64,000 bases of DNA from Gammaproteobacteria bacterium 45_16_T64 (GTDB taxonomy: Bacteria > Pseudomonadota > Gammaproteobacteria > Pseudomonadales > Ketobacteraceae), in NCBI GenBank assembly GCA_002162955.1, contig MABD01000057.1, positions 248,001 to 312,000 of the forward strand, read 5' to 3'. A program made the translations under genes and the position numbers. Below the pieces are notes generated by a model that did no database searches, had not been told where the DNA came from, and saw only the letters and a program-made list of their open reading frames with translations. Positions 18,898-28,541 of this stretch are shown one piece after another. Within the stretch, counting starts at the first letter, position 1. Each line of letters starts with the position of its first letter.

Positions 18898-20298
18898 ATG
18901 GGTCAAAACCTAACTTATGAATTCGCTCCATTAGACGAAGAGAACGACGATCTTCCACCACAGCTAGTACGTTTTTTAGCCTACTTTGTGGCCGCACTTA
19001 TATTTGGCACTGGATTTCTTACCGAGTTTTTTAGCGCATCACTTTGGTGGGTCGCACCACTTGCTATCGCCTACCCGCTCATATCCCAACTGCTGAGCAA
19101 ACCCTTCAGTGAAAAGTACACTCTAATAACCAACGCCACCCTCGTCATCATTGATTCGGCTATGTGTGGTGGTGCTTTTGTACTCATGGCATTCAACCCT
19201 GTGCCGACAGTGCTACTGTTTCTTGTGTTAAGCGCTAGCACTATGTCCCTTGGTGGCCTAAGAGGTTGGTTAATATGCCTAGGCGCCCTATTAATTGGCA
19301 TCGCTGCTGCACTCATAATTTTTGGCGTTCCGGTTATTAATGCAGGGATGCCACCCATTTTCTTTATCGCACTAACCTCGGTTGTTTCAACAGTCTTTTT
19401 GACCGTTTTGTCCTATTACTCGTATAAACGCGCTAGATCGTTATTAGAAGCACAACACGAATTGCGATCTCGCCAAAAAGATTCCGCATCACTATCTCGC
19501 AAACTGGCAAAGTACCTACCACCACAAGTTTGGGGGTCGATCTTTTCAGGGCAAACGGAAGTACGCCTAGAAACACAGCGTAAAAAGTTGACAGTATTTT
19601 TCTCAGACATCAAAGGTTTCTCAGAAATATCGGAAGAACTCCAACCCGAAGCTCTGACAGATCTGCTAAATAGTTATTTTACCGAGATGTCGAGGATCGC
19701 TATGAAATATGGCGGCACTATCGATAAATTTGTCGGCGACGCCATATTGATATTTTTTGGTGACCCAACATCTAGAGGCCAGAAACAAGATGCAGTTGCC
19801 TGCGTAGCAATGGCAATTGAAATGCGCAAGAAGATGAAAATCATGCGTCAGAAATGGAGCAGCTATGGCATAAATAAGCCACTGCAAATTCGCATGGGCG
19901 TGAACACAGGGTACTGTACCGTCGGCAACTTTGGCGCTGAATCACGCATGGACTACACGATCATTGGAAAAGAAGTTAACCTTGCCAGTCGGTTAGAGAG
20001 CGTCGCTCAGCCCAACGAAATATTGATTTCTGAAAGCACTTACAACCTTGTCCGGGATACCATTATGTGCAGGGACAGAGGCCAAATCAATGTTAAGGGC
20101 TTTACCAAATCAGTGCCTATTTACGACATTGTCGACCACCGCAAGGAGCTCGGCGCAGCCCAAAGTTTTGTCGAATGCGAACTCGATGGCTTTTCCATGT
20201 ACGTAGATATCGACAAAATCCGTAACTACGATAAAGACCGCGTAATCGAAGCACTGGAAAGTGCAAGTAAGCGAGTTAGAGATAAGCTTATCGTCTAA
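18898..20298 (+). CDS. Membrane-bound class III adenylate cyclase
   Basis: 466 residues from the ATG at 18898; a TTG at 18835 is possible. The N-terminal half has about six hydrophobic helices (MASE-like). A linker with KLAKYLPPQVWGSIF precedes the cyclase homology domain, as in many bacterial cyclases. The catalytic domain has metal-binding Asp in FFSDIKGF (residue 237), purine-selecting Lys in DKFVGD, and Asn/Arg in NLASRLES, with a DYTIIG segment at the other purine contact. These point to ATP rather than GTP and to an active enzyme making cAMP. It is single and converges with queF, only 14 bases separating the stop codons. Confidence 0.88.
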   Translation: MGQNLTYEFAPLDEENDDLPPQLVRFLAYFVAALIFGTGFLTEFFSASLWWVAPLAIAYPLISQLLSKPFSEKYTLITNATLVIIDSAMCGGAFVLMAFNPVPTVLLFLVLSASTMSLGGLRGWLICLGALLIGIAAALIIFGVPVINAGMPPIFFIALTSVVSTVFLTVLSYYSYKRARSLLEAQHELRSRQKDSASLSRKLAKYLPPQVWGSIFSGQTEVRLETQRKKLTVFFSDIKGFSEISEELQPEALTDLLNSYFTEMSRIAMKYGGTIDKFVGDAILIFFGDPTSRGQKQDAVACVAMAIEMRKKMKIMRQKWSSYGINKPLQIRMGVNTGYCTVGNFGAESRMDYTIIGKEVNLASRLESVAQPNEILISESTYNLVRDTIMCRDRGQINVKGFTKSVPIYDIVDHRKELGAAQSFVECELDGFSMYVDIDKIRNYDKDRVIEALESASKRVRDKLIV

Positions 20299-20312
20299 CT
20301 CAACCCTGTCAG

Positions 20313-21194
20313 CTACTGCCTACCTAATTTTGTATTATCTACACAAGATTCAAAATTGGAGCGAAAGGGATTGATATCAATCCCTCCTCTCCTTGTATAA
20401 CGAGCATAAACCGACAAGTCTGTAGGCCCACACGCCCTCATAACATCAACAAAAATTCTCTCGACACATTGCTCGTGAAAATCATTGTGATTACGATAAG
20501 AAATAATATATTTTAGAAACGATCCCCGACAGATCTTTTTGCCTCTGTAGTGAACAAACACCGTAGCCCAATCCGGCTGCCCCGTCACTGGACAATTAGA
20601 CCGCAACAGGTGGCTTGATACACATTCATCAACCACTTCATCATCTGACTGATCCAAGCACAGCAATGCAGGCTCGATACTATAGTGTGTGATATCAACA
20701 TCCAAATCATCCACGCAAACGGCATTACGCAGATCGAGTAAGCCTTCTACAGCAGCTGGACTGACCACCCTTGAAGGCTGACCAACCAACAACTCCATGT
20801 CTACAACCACATCCCCACGCACGATTGCCTGAACATCGCCTTTGATAATGTTAGCTACTTCATCCACAGAACGATAAACTGATTGGTTTAAAGATCCCAA
20901 ATACAGCTTTAGAGATTTTGATTCTACAATATTCTCCGATAACGCTGATACGGCAAGCACTGCAATAGCTACCCGCGGCTTGCCCTTCGGGTCCAACCAA
21001 GAAACCTCATAGGCGTTCCAAATATCAACCCCGTTAAACGGCAAGCTTTCAATGTCATCCAATTCCCCCCGCCCTTGAGATCGCGGGATCGGGTACAACA
21101 GTGATGGATCATACTGATCTGGATAAGCACTATCTTTGCCAAGAGGCGAATGCTCTGGGCTACCAACTACATCTTTCATACGAATCTCACTCAA
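20313..21194 (-). CDS. queF: NADPH-dependent 7-cyano-7-deazaguanine (preQ0) reductase, type II
   Basis: 293-residue QueF of the long tandem T-fold form. It reduces the preQ0 nitrile to preQ1 in queuosine biosynthesis, which modifies tRNA wobble positions. The thioimide-forming Cys is in LRSNCPVTGQPDWA, and the substrate-binding YRNHNDFHEQC and the C-terminal RRGGIDINPFRS are family-typical. Its start overlaps the end of the upstream ABC permease gene by four bases, so it is probably co-transcribed with the exporter. The length matches the E. coli type (about 280). Confidence 0.95.
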   Translation of the reverse strand: MSEIRMKDVVGSPEHSPLGKDSAYPDQYDPSLLYPIPRSQGRGELDDIESLPFNGVDIWNAYEVSWLDPKGKPRVAIAVLAVSALSENIVESKSLKLYLGSLNQSVYRSVDEVANIIKGDVQAIVRGDVVVDMELLVGQPSRVVSPAAVEGLLDLRNAVCVDDLDVDITHYSIEPALLCLDQSDDEVVDECVSSHLLRSNCPVTGQPDWATVFVHYRGKKICRGSFLKYIISYRNHNDFHEQCVERIFVDVMRACGPTDLSVYARYTRRGGIDINPFRSNFESCVDNTKLGRQ

Positions 21195-21964
21195 CTTCTA
21201 ATACCTGATCCACGATTCAGTAGGTATAAGGCCCAACTATAAAATACACCGATAAACATCAGGATCATTCCGTACGTTATCCAAAGACTAACATCCGTCA
21301 CACCCAGTATCCCATACCTAAAGCCATTCACCATATACACAATGGGGTTCGCTAAAGATACGTAATACCAAAACTCCGGCAGCATTTTCAATGAATAGAA
21401 AATCCCTCCCAAGTACGTCAACGGCGTTAGCACGAACGTCGGCACAATGCTAATATCATCAAAACTCGTAGCAAACACAGCGTTAATAAAACCCGCCAGT
21501 GAAAACACAATAGCGGTTAAAAATACTATGCTCGTCATCACCAGCCAATTATGGATCGTCAGGTCAGAGAAGAAAAGGGATAAACCGGTCACTATCAACC
21601 CTACTGAAAGGCCTCGAGCCACCCCCCCCAATACATAACCAATCAATATGACATGATTCGGCGTCGGCGACACCAACAGCTCTTCAATACTACGTTGAAA
21701 CTTTGTGCTGAAAAATGACGACACAACATTCGAATAGCTATTGGTAATCACTGACATCATGATGAGGCCAGGCACAATGAACTGCATATAATCAAAGCCA
21801 CCCATCTCGCCTATTCGACTGCCGACCAAATTTCCAAAAATCACAAAATATAACGCCACCGTAATCGCAGGCGGCAACAATGTCTGAATCCAGATTCGAG
21901 TAAAACGTCGAACCTCTTTTACAACAATTGTTTCCAATGCAACAAATTGTTTTTGAATTTCCAT
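21191..21964 (-). CDS. yadH: ABC-2 type transporter permease (YadH-like)
   Basis: 257-residue inner-membrane permease with about six transmembrane helices. The segment PLTYLGGIFYSLKMLPEFW and the ending helix GVFYSWALYLLNRGSGIR are characteristic of the ABC-2 YadH/NodJ group. It pairs with the ATPase gene 39 bases upstream to form an export complex whose cargo in E. coli is not well established. It overlaps queF by four bases, a common translational-coupling arrangement. Confidence 0.9.
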   Translation of the reverse strand: MEIQKQFVALETIVVKEVRRFTRIWIQTLLPPAITVALYFVIFGNLVGSRIGEMGGFDYMQFIVPGLIMMSVITNSYSNVVSSFFSTKFQRSIEELLVSPTPNHVILIGYVLGGVARGLSVGLIVTGLSLFFSDLTIHNWLVMTSIVFLTAIVFSLAGFINAVFATSFDDISIVPTFVLTPLTYLGGIFYSLKMLPEFWYYVSLANPIVYMVNGFRYGILGVTDVSLWITYGMILMFIGVFYSWALYLLNRGSGIRS

Positions 21965-22003
21965 AATATCCTTTCTATCTCGTCAGTAAACCAGTACAAC
22001 TCG

Positions 22004-22927
22004 CTAGTCAGTTATGCTCTTTTCAACAATACTGACAAACAACTCTTCTAGACGGTTTGTCTTGTTGCGCATACTCTTAACCTCCACCCCACTATCGGAG
22101 AACACCGCAAATACCGGCGTTAACGTTTGCGATTTAGCGACATCAACTTCGACAGTGTGCGCGTCAACTAATCGAAACGCATAGCCCGCCAATTCAGGTA
22201 ATTCTTCAATGTCTTTCGCTAAATCTAGCACAAACGTCTCGCTATCTAATTTTCTCAATAGCGATTTCATATCCGTATTTTCCACGATCTCGCCATTATC
22301 GATAATGGCAATATTGCGGCATAGCTGCTCTGCTTCTTCAAGATAATGCGTGGTAAGAATGATTGTTGTACCTTGCTTATTTATCTCGACCAAGAAATCC
22401 CACATTGACCGACGCAGCTCGATATCCACACCCGCAGTTGGCTCATCAAGAATCAGCAATGCCGGCTCATGCACCATCGCTCTTGCAATCATAAGCCGAC
22501 GCTTCATACCACCCGAGAGGTTTCTGGACACCTCGTCTCGCTTCCCCCACAAACCCAGTAGCTTGAGATATTTTTCAGCTCTCTCGCTAGCAATATCCTT
22601 ATCAATACCAAAGTACCCTGCCTGAGTTCGGACAATATCGGCAACTTTCTCAAATTGATTGAAATTGAACTCCTGCGGCACTACGCCCACAAATTTCTTT
22701 GCTAACGAAAAGTCCTTGTCTATATCAACGCCCATAATTTCCACAGAGCCGGAAGACTTATTGACCAAAGAACTGATAATACCGATAGTCGTAGACTTAC
22801 CCGCACCATTTGGCCCGAGCAGCGCCATAAAATCGCCCTGCTCCACCTGAAAGCTAATGCCCTTTAGGGCTTGAAACCCGCCTTTGTAAACTTTATTCAG
22901 ATCCTTTACTACCAACGCCGCTGTCAT
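22004..22927 (-). CDS. yadG: ABC transporter ATP-binding protein (YadG-like)
   Basis: 307-residue ATPase of the YadGH exporter. It has Walker A GPNGAGKST, signature LSGGMKRR, Walker B LLILDEPTAG and the H-loop TTHYLEEAEQ, followed by a C-terminal extension of about 90 residues usual in this family. The start at 22927 (MTAALVV) aligns with E. coli YadG and has GGAAA just upstream; in-frame ATGs at 22936 and 22960 are alternatives. It is first gene of a yadG-yadH-queF unit. Confidence 0.92.
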   Translation of the reverse strand: MTAALVVKDLNKVYKGGFQALKGISFQVEQGDFMALLGPNGAGKSTTIGIISSLVNKSSGSVEIMGVDIDKDFSLAKKFVGVVPQEFNFNQFEKVADIVRTQAGYFGIDKDIASERAEKYLKLLGLWGKRDEVSRNLSGGMKRRLMIARAMVHEPALLILDEPTAGVDIELRRSMWDFLVEINKQGTTIILTTHYLEEAEQLCRNIAIIDNGEIVENTDMKSLLRKLDSETFVLDLAKDIEELPELAGYAFRLVDAHTVEVDVAKSQTLTPVFAVFSDSGVEVKSMRNKTNRLEELFVSIVEKSITD

Positions 22928-23206
22928 TATTTCCATCTCTAACCTAGGGGAAGCCCGCAATTATATAAAATATCTGCAGCAGATACATCGAACTTAGTGC
23001 ATTGAAATAGTGTTTCCCAGCAAAGTAAACCAATTAGGCAAAAGCATTTACCTGTAGTCGATTTTGGAACAATACTTTCCCAAATATGACTATTGAACAT
23101 TCAGGAACGCTAGAACATACTTTGACGGAGCGTCACAGAATGACAAAACGCCATGACACTCAACAAACACCACAACCACTTCTTATATATCAATAGGTTA
23201 GCATTA

Positions 23207-23956
23207 ATGAACACGATAACTCGCAAGCAACGAGAATTACAGCAACGCGAAAAGCTCTTCTTAGACACTGCGCGGCAGGTTATTCGTGACAATGGGGTCT
23301 CGGCACTAACCATGGAAGTTATCGCTGAAATAACCGAATACTCCAAAGGCACCGTATATAAGCACTTTACCTGCAAAGAAGACATTATGTGCGCGCTATG
23401 CGCGGAAGGCGTCGAATACTTAATCAGCCTTTGCTCACAAATGACTGAATTCCCCGGCAGCCCAAGAGAGAAATCCATCATTATTGCACTCTCCTACTTG
23501 CTATATGCAGAACGCTACCCCGAAGAATTCGACCTACTTGTTGCCTCAAAAAATGCCAACATCCGTCAAAAGGCTAGCCCAGAAAGATTAGCAGTAACCG
23601 ATGAAGCAGACCAAAAGATAACGCAGCTTATCAAGGACCAAATCCACGCAGCCATTCAGTGCGGTGACTTGACGCTAACACCCGATGCTACCGTAGATCA
23701 GCTTTGCCTTGGCCCATGGGCCATCAGCTTGGGTATCACTGCACTTTACGAAGCCCAAGACATGATTAGCAGCATTGAGTTTCCGCCCTTACAAGACACA
23801 CTTTATCAACAACTTAATTTTCTACTCGACGGCTATCAATGGCGCCCGTTGAGCACTGAGTTTGATTACAAGAAAACGCTAGCAGACGCAGCATTACAGC
23901 TTGCAAAAAACACGGACGATTTTTCAATTAGCGACACCTTAGGAGTACAAGAATGA
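23207..23956 (+). CDS. TetR-family transcriptional regulator
   Basis: 249 residues. The N-terminal helix-turn-helix is clear: LFLDTARQVIRDNGVSALTM, then VIAEITEYSKGTVYKHFTCKEDI. The C-terminal ligand domain is not recognisable beyond being helical. Its stop overlaps the start of the RND exporter (ATGA), so regulator and pump are one transcriptional unit, and it probably represses that operon in response to a pump substrate. The ATG at 23207 starts at the normal distance before the HTH; an upstream start at 23153 would add 18 residues. Confidence 0.9.
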   Translation: MNTITRKQRELQQREKLFLDTARQVIRDNGVSALTMEVIAEITEYSKGTVYKHFTCKEDIMCALCAEGVEYLISLCSQMTEFPGSPREKSIIIALSYLLYAERYPEEFDLLVASKNANIRQKASPERLAVTDEADQKITQLIKDQIHAAIQCGDLTLTPDATVDQLCLGPWAISLGITALYEAQDMISSIEFPPLQDTLYQQLNFLLDGYQWRPLSTEFDYKKTLADAALQLAKNTDDFSISDTLGVQE

Positions 23957-26370
23957 AAACAACACTAAGCCGCAGCATCGCAAACTGGCTGGTTGACCAC
24001 CGCCTCTTCGCATTCCTGACCACCATGATTATTATTGGCGCCACGCTTCCTGGTATTGGAAAGCTCACATTCACCGCCGACTACAAGATTTTCTTTGACG
24101 AAGATAATCCGCAACTTGCCGCCCATGAATTTATCGAAACAACGTATTCGAAAATTGATAATGTGCTTTATATCCTAGCGCCCAAGAATGGCGACGCTTT
24201 CACTCAGGAAAATCTCGCGGCTGTTGAATGGCTAACCCAACAATCCTGGCTGCTGCCCTATTCTCAGCGTGTGGATTCCGTCACTAACTTCCAGCATACA
24301 ATGGCGGATGGCGATGACCTACTTGTAGAAGATTTGGTCGAAGGTGCCATCGAAAAAACTGATGCAGAAATTCAGACGATAAAACGCATTGCCACTAGCG
24401 ACCCACTACTCATACATAGGCTTATCTCTCCTACCGGTCACGTCACTGCTGTTGATGCAATGCTCGCTTTTCCCGATGACAAACCTACAGAGTCGCTTGC
24501 CGAGCTTATCCCTGCGGTGAGAGCACTTGCAGATCAATTTAGAACGCGCTACCCAGATTTTGATCTCTATATTTCTGGCATGGCTCCGTTTAATAACGCA
24601 TTTGATGAAATCGCAAATCAAGATGCCGAACGTCTCATGCCCATAATGATAGTAGTTGTTCTGATCTTAGTTAGCTTCTTGCTCCGTTCTTTAGCATCCG
24701 CAGGCATTACGCTAATTATCGTTATCATCGGTGTTGCGGCGACTTTCGGTGTCGTGGGATTTTTTGAAGTTGAACTTAACAGTATCAATACAGCCGCCCC
24801 TACAATTATCCTCACCTTAGCAGTAGCAGACTGTGTACACCTACTGTCTCACTTTATTATTCAGAGACAAAAAGGTAACAGCAAAATCGAGTCGATGAAA
24901 ACAAGCCTGGATGCAAACTTACTGCCTGTATTCCTCACTAGTTTCACTACCGCCATCGGCTTTTTAAGCATGAACTTTAGTGACTCCCCACCGTTCCGTA
25001 CACTGGGAACCATTGCTGCGCTGGGCGTTGCATTAACGTTTATCTTTTCTATCACAGTACTTCCTCAACTCGCGATTTGGCTCACCAGAAAAGTACCCAA
25101 AACGGATATTGAACGCAGCAAAGGGTTCGGGCTACTCGCGGCATTTACAATCAAGCACCAGAATGCGCTATTTTGGGGAACTCTCGCGGTATCATTTGCC
25201 TGTATGTACTTTATTCCATACAACCAACTTAATGACGACAACATTGAATACTTCAGCAAAAATGTCGACATCCGCAAAGCGGCTGATTTTGCTGAACAAA
25301 ACCTTACTGGCGTTAACATCATCGAACACTCACTATCCGCAGGGGAAACCAACGGCGTTAACAGTATTGAGTTTTTGTCCACGATCAGTGACTTTGTCGA
25401 ATGGTATAGAGCGCAGCCGGAAGTACTTCACGTTTTCACCTACACCGACATCATCAAAAGGCTCAATAAAAACATGCACAATGATGATGAAACCTGGAAC
25501 AAGCTACCGGAGTCCCGCGAGCTAGCAGCCCAGTACTCGCTGATGTATGAATTGTCCCTACCGTTTGGCATGGATCTCAACAATCAGATTAACCTGGATA
25601 AATCTGCCATTCGGATAACCGTTACCCTTAAGAATGTAAAAGCGGTAGAGATCATCGCATTGGAAAAACGCGCTCAACAATGGCTGGCGGAACACGCCCC
25701 ACACATTGCCTCCCCGGGTGCGGGCCCGTCTGTCATGTTTGCCAACATTGGGCAACGTAACATTGAAAGCATGATCACTGGAACCATCATCGCGACACTA
25801 TTGATATCACTCACCTTAATGCTATCCCTCGGCTCATGGAAGCTTGGACTTCTCAGCTTAATTCCTAACGCCTTCCCTGCCTTAATGATGTTCGGTATAT
25901 GGGGCTATTTTGTGGGTGAAGTAAACCTAGGTGCCGCTGTGGTATTGAGTATTACGCTGGGTATCGTGGTAGACGACACCGTGCATTTCCTCAGTAAATT
26001 CTTACGAGCTAAGAGAGAACACAAACACACTACAGAGGAGGCGATACACTATGCATTCACCCATGTTGGTTCTTCGTTACTGATTACCACCTTCGTACTT
26101 GCACTTGGCTTTGCTACGCTATTCTGGTCTAACTTCACCGTAAACTCGACATTGGGTATTATGGTGGCGTTTACCATCATCATAGCCATTGTCTTTGATT
26201 TCCTTTTTCTTCCAGGCTTACTCATCAAGGTCAGTAACTTGTCGAGGGATACCTCCGACACAGCGCCTACTAATCCTCAGGCCTTACCCAAAGAAAAAGT
26301 AGACGAGCCTCACAAAAAAACATCAAAAGATAGCAAGACTAAGGAACCAGAGGAAGAAATGGCGCTCTAA
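23953..26370 (+). CDS. RND superfamily exporter (MMPL type)
   Basis: 805-residue inner-membrane protein with the RND two-fold layout: one N-terminal helix, a periplasmic loop (about 50-215), five helices (about 225-380), a second helix and loop (about 400-600), and five helices (about 610-760). Acidic residues sit in membrane segments, for example LAVADCVHLLSHF and GIVVDDTVHFLSKF, as expected for proton coupling. The size and the absence of a fusion partner match MMPL/hopanoid-type lipid exporters rather than AcrB. The last 40 residues are a highly charged Lys/Glu/Pro tail. It is coupled to the TetR gene and ends before a strong terminator. A hydrophobic or lipid-like substrate is likely. Confidence 0.88.
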   Translation: MKTTLSRSIANWLVDHRLFAFLTTMIIIGATLPGIGKLTFTADYKIFFDEDNPQLAAHEFIETTYSKIDNVLYILAPKNGDAFTQENLAAVEWLTQQSWLLPYSQRVDSVTNFQHTMADGDDLLVEDLVEGAIEKTDAEIQTIKRIATSDPLLIHRLISPTGHVTAVDAMLAFPDDKPTESLAELIPAVRALADQFRTRYPDFDLYISGMAPFNNAFDEIANQDAERLMPIMIVVVLILVSFLLRSLASAGITLIIVIIGVAATFGVVGFFEVELNSINTAAPTIILTLAVADCVHLLSHFIIQRQKGNSKIESMKTSLDANLLPVFLTSFTTAIGFLSMNFSDSPPFRTLGTIAALGVALTFIFSITVLPQLAIWLTRKVPKTDIERSKGFGLLAAFTIKHQNALFWGTLAVSFACMYFIPYNQLNDDNIEYFSKNVDIRKAADFAEQNLTGVNIIEHSLSAGETNGVNSIEFLSTISDFVEWYRAQPEVLHVFTYTDIIKRLNKNMHNDDETWNKLPESRELAAQYSLMYELSLPFGMDLNNQINLDKSAIRITVTLKNVKAVEIIALEKRAQQWLAEHAPHIASPGAGPSVMFANIGQRNIESMITGTIIATLLISLTLMLSLGSWKLGLLSLIPNAFPALMMFGIWGYFVGEVNLGAAVVLSITLGIVVDDTVHFLSKFLRAKREHKHTTEEAIHYAFTHVGSSLLITTFVLALGFATLFWSNFTVNSTLGIMVAFTIIIAIVFDFLFLPGLLIKVSNLSRDTSDTAPTNPQALPKEKVDEPHKKTSKDSKTKEPEEEMAL

Positions 26371-26414
26371 TATTGCAGATTGAATAGATTTCTAGATATA
26401 CCGTGCTGACTCTC

Positions 26415-26438
26415 AGGCCTGCTTTGCAGGCCTTTTTT
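26415..26438 (+). terminator. Rho-independent terminator after RND exporter
   Basis: Perfect 8-bp stem AGGCCTGC/GCAGGCCT with a 3-nt loop, followed by TTTTTT on the plus strand. It ends the TetR-RND operon before the convergent acyltransferase genes. Confidence 0.92.
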
Positions 26439-26464
26439 ATTGGGTCCGAAAAGATTGCAGCCAA

Positions 26465-27436
26465 CTACACGCCAGCCAGTACTTCTTCCATCCACAAATC
26501 CAGCGTGTCGCGCTGAAGATCAGCCTTATGCCCACCGACTATCGAAGGGTGTAATTTAAGGCAAAACGTTACACTTTCACCCCACTCTATAACCCCCGTT
26601 GACACTGGATACGAAGGACTCCCTGGGGCGCAGATTACCCACACCTCATTTTCAATAGCAGCAGCACTTCTAGGCCATTTCCCTAGAGCGCTGTATGAAC
26701 CGGCGTAGACTCGTTTTGTTGACGCCTGTGAATACAAACGTCGCACTACACGATCGCCAAACAGCGTTCCTAAATGGCCTTGTATTAACAATCCCCAGTG
26801 CCTATTCTCACGCAGTTGATCCTTACAGCGCTCAGAAAACGCCGTCAAATCGATATCACTGTCGCTATTGATATACACGCCCGACGAGTGATTGCCATAG
26901 CGATTTGATTTTATAAATGGCCCCCGCATATTCGTCGGATAGAACCAAGTAAAATCACTGTTGCTTTTGATCAGGCTCGTTGCGACAACCTTATTCAGAC
27001 ACCAAAATAGATAGGCATTGGTAGACACACCCTGTTCTTTCGAATACCGATCAATCCCCGCCTTTTCTTTCGCTGACAACACCCGCCAAGCAGGATACAT
27101 TACGCTATTATCCGCGACAGGCTCTTTCACCTTCCACTGAGTCGATAATGGCCTCTGTGAACCGAAAATATTCAAAGTGGACCCGATCAGCTTGTACCAT
27201 GCAGGCCTTTGGTGACGAGAGATTGGCATTTCTTGTTGTGGATAGCCATTGGCTTCTAGCGCATGGGCCATCACACCCACCCCATCAAATTCTCGATGGG
27301 AATATTGCATCCAATCCACCAATCCACTATTCAGGTTTACCTTTCCGAGCATGATGGTATCGTCAACGCCTAGCTCAACTCTGGCTTTGAACCACTTTCC
27401 CAAATAATCAATATCAGATGAAAACAGCATACTCAC
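26465..27436 (-). CDS. Condensation/acyltransferase-superfamily protein (HxxxDG type)
   Basis: 323 residues. HREFDGVG near residue 48 fits the HxxxDG catalytic motif of the CoA-dependent acyltransferase superfamily (chloramphenicol acetyltransferase, condensation domains, wax ester synthases). A later segment (FYPTNMRGP and GNHSSGVYI) resembles the floor-loop and latch region of those enzymes. At 323 residues it is shorter than typical condensation domains or wax synthases (about 450). It overlaps the upstream acetyltransferase gene by four bases and is the last of a three-gene acyltransferase operon. An acyl transfer to an amine or alcohol is expected; substrates are unknown. Confidence 0.65.
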   Translation of the reverse strand: MSMLFSSDIDYLGKWFKARVELGVDDTIMLGKVNLNSGLVDWMQYSHREFDGVGVMAHALEANGYPQQEMPISRHQRPAWYKLIGSTLNIFGSQRPLSTQWKVKEPVADNSVMYPAWRVLSAKEKAGIDRYSKEQGVSTNAYLFWCLNKVVATSLIKSNSDFTWFYPTNMRGPFIKSNRYGNHSSGVYINSDSDIDLTAFSERCKDQLRENRHWGLLIQGHLGTLFGDRVVRRLYSQASTKRVYAGSYSALGKWPRSAAAIENEVWVICAPGSPSYPVSTGVIEWGESVTFCLKLHPSIVGGHKADLQRDTLDLWMEEVLAGV

Positions 27437-28539
27437 CAGCGACCGGGCTCAAAATAAGTGGGTATAGTTAGATCCAACCGATCTCTCGGATCAAAATCAT
27501 CGTATGTAGCGACAAAATGAGAAACCTCATTGGATCGATAGCGATAGCCCTTAAGCGATTCTTTGAGTGGGTCACCATCTGACAAACCACAAACGAAAGC
27601 ATCACAACCGAGCTCTCTTAACACAGTATATATTTCCCTTATCACTATCGAAAAATACTCGGGGTTATTATCTTTAATCAAAATACTATGCAGCATTTGG
27701 TAATTTAACGTACTGCCCGCTGCAGGGAGAACTAAACCACCAAAAAGGCGGGAGTATGCGTTATACAAAGGCTTTAGAATCTTAAACACCCCCTTATATT
27801 CAAGGAATCGCGTTTGCCTAAATGCCTGTTGATCCCACACGCCAACAACCCCAAGTAGCTCATCATTTCTAAACAACAAAAAGTAATCTTCAATATCGAT
27901 TCCTCGATAATAATCAGAGCACCCTATTTTTGAAAAATCATATACCGGAAAAAATTGCTTGCGAGGACCATGTAGGTCAAAATACGCTTGCATCGCAGCA
28001 ACGTCCGCCTTTACAGCTCTTCGTACGGTATAGCCTTTTGACAGGCTTCTCTTGCCCTTTCCAACATAGATAAGATTGGAGGTCACTTTGTTCAGAAACC
28101 GATACTTTGGCAGACTGGCTCGGCCTTTGGAAATAGCATTAATCGACCTCTCGTTATCACTTAGTATTGCTGTGTGACACCATTCGCCGCTATCAAATAG
28201 TTTACTCGCTTCTTTGTACAATTTTATCAATGTACGCCCTGTCCGATAATCTTCGTGTAAATGCAGATCATTACCGTAACGAAGCCTTTGTGACTTTCCA
28301 TTGATAAACACGCTCTTTCTGCCAAAACTAACTGAACCTACTATTTTCCCATTGAGCGAATCTTCAGCCAACAAGGTTAACGGCTCTTCTGAAATCACTC
28401 CAGCTCCCCAGAAAAAATTGGGAGATCGTTCAAAGTTAATAACAATTTGCCCTTGCTGTGGAGTACTTCTGAATAGCTCAACCAATCCAGCTGAATCACG
28501 CTCACCAGCCTCACGAATTATTATGCGGGAAGAGGACAT
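27433..28539 (-). CDS. GNAT-family acyltransferase, probably tandem domain
   Basis: 368 residues with an N-terminal GNAT domain (about 5-140; RIIIREAGERDSAGLVELF and the acyl-CoA-binding region LHEDYRTGRTLIKLYKEA, a variant of the usual RGxGxG loop) and a second GNAT-like half (about 175-340; YTVRRAVKADVAAMQAYF, FRNDELLGVVGVWD). Its end overlaps the HxxxDG acyltransferase gene and its start lies two bases after the stop of the gene upstream, so the three are clearly one operon. No signal peptide or membrane segment is seen. The substrate is unknown. Confidence 0.7.
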   Translation of the reverse strand: MSSSRIIIREAGERDSAGLVELFRSTPQQGQIVINFERSPNFFWGAGVISEEPLTLLAEDSLNGKIVGSVSFGRKSVFINGKSQRLRYGNDLHLHEDYRTGRTLIKLYKEASKLFDSGEWCHTAILSDNERSINAISKGRASLPKYRFLNKVTSNLIYVGKGKRSLSKGYTVRRAVKADVAAMQAYFDLHGPRKQFFPVYDFSKIGCSDYYRGIDIEDYFLLFRNDELLGVVGVWDQQAFRQTRFLEYKGVFKILKPLYNAYSRLFGGLVLPAAGSTLNYQMLHSILIKDNNPEYFSIVIREIYTVLRELGCDAFVCGLSDGDPLKESLKGYRYRSNEVSHFVATYDDFDPRDRLDLTIPTYFEPGRW

Positions 28540-28541
28540 AT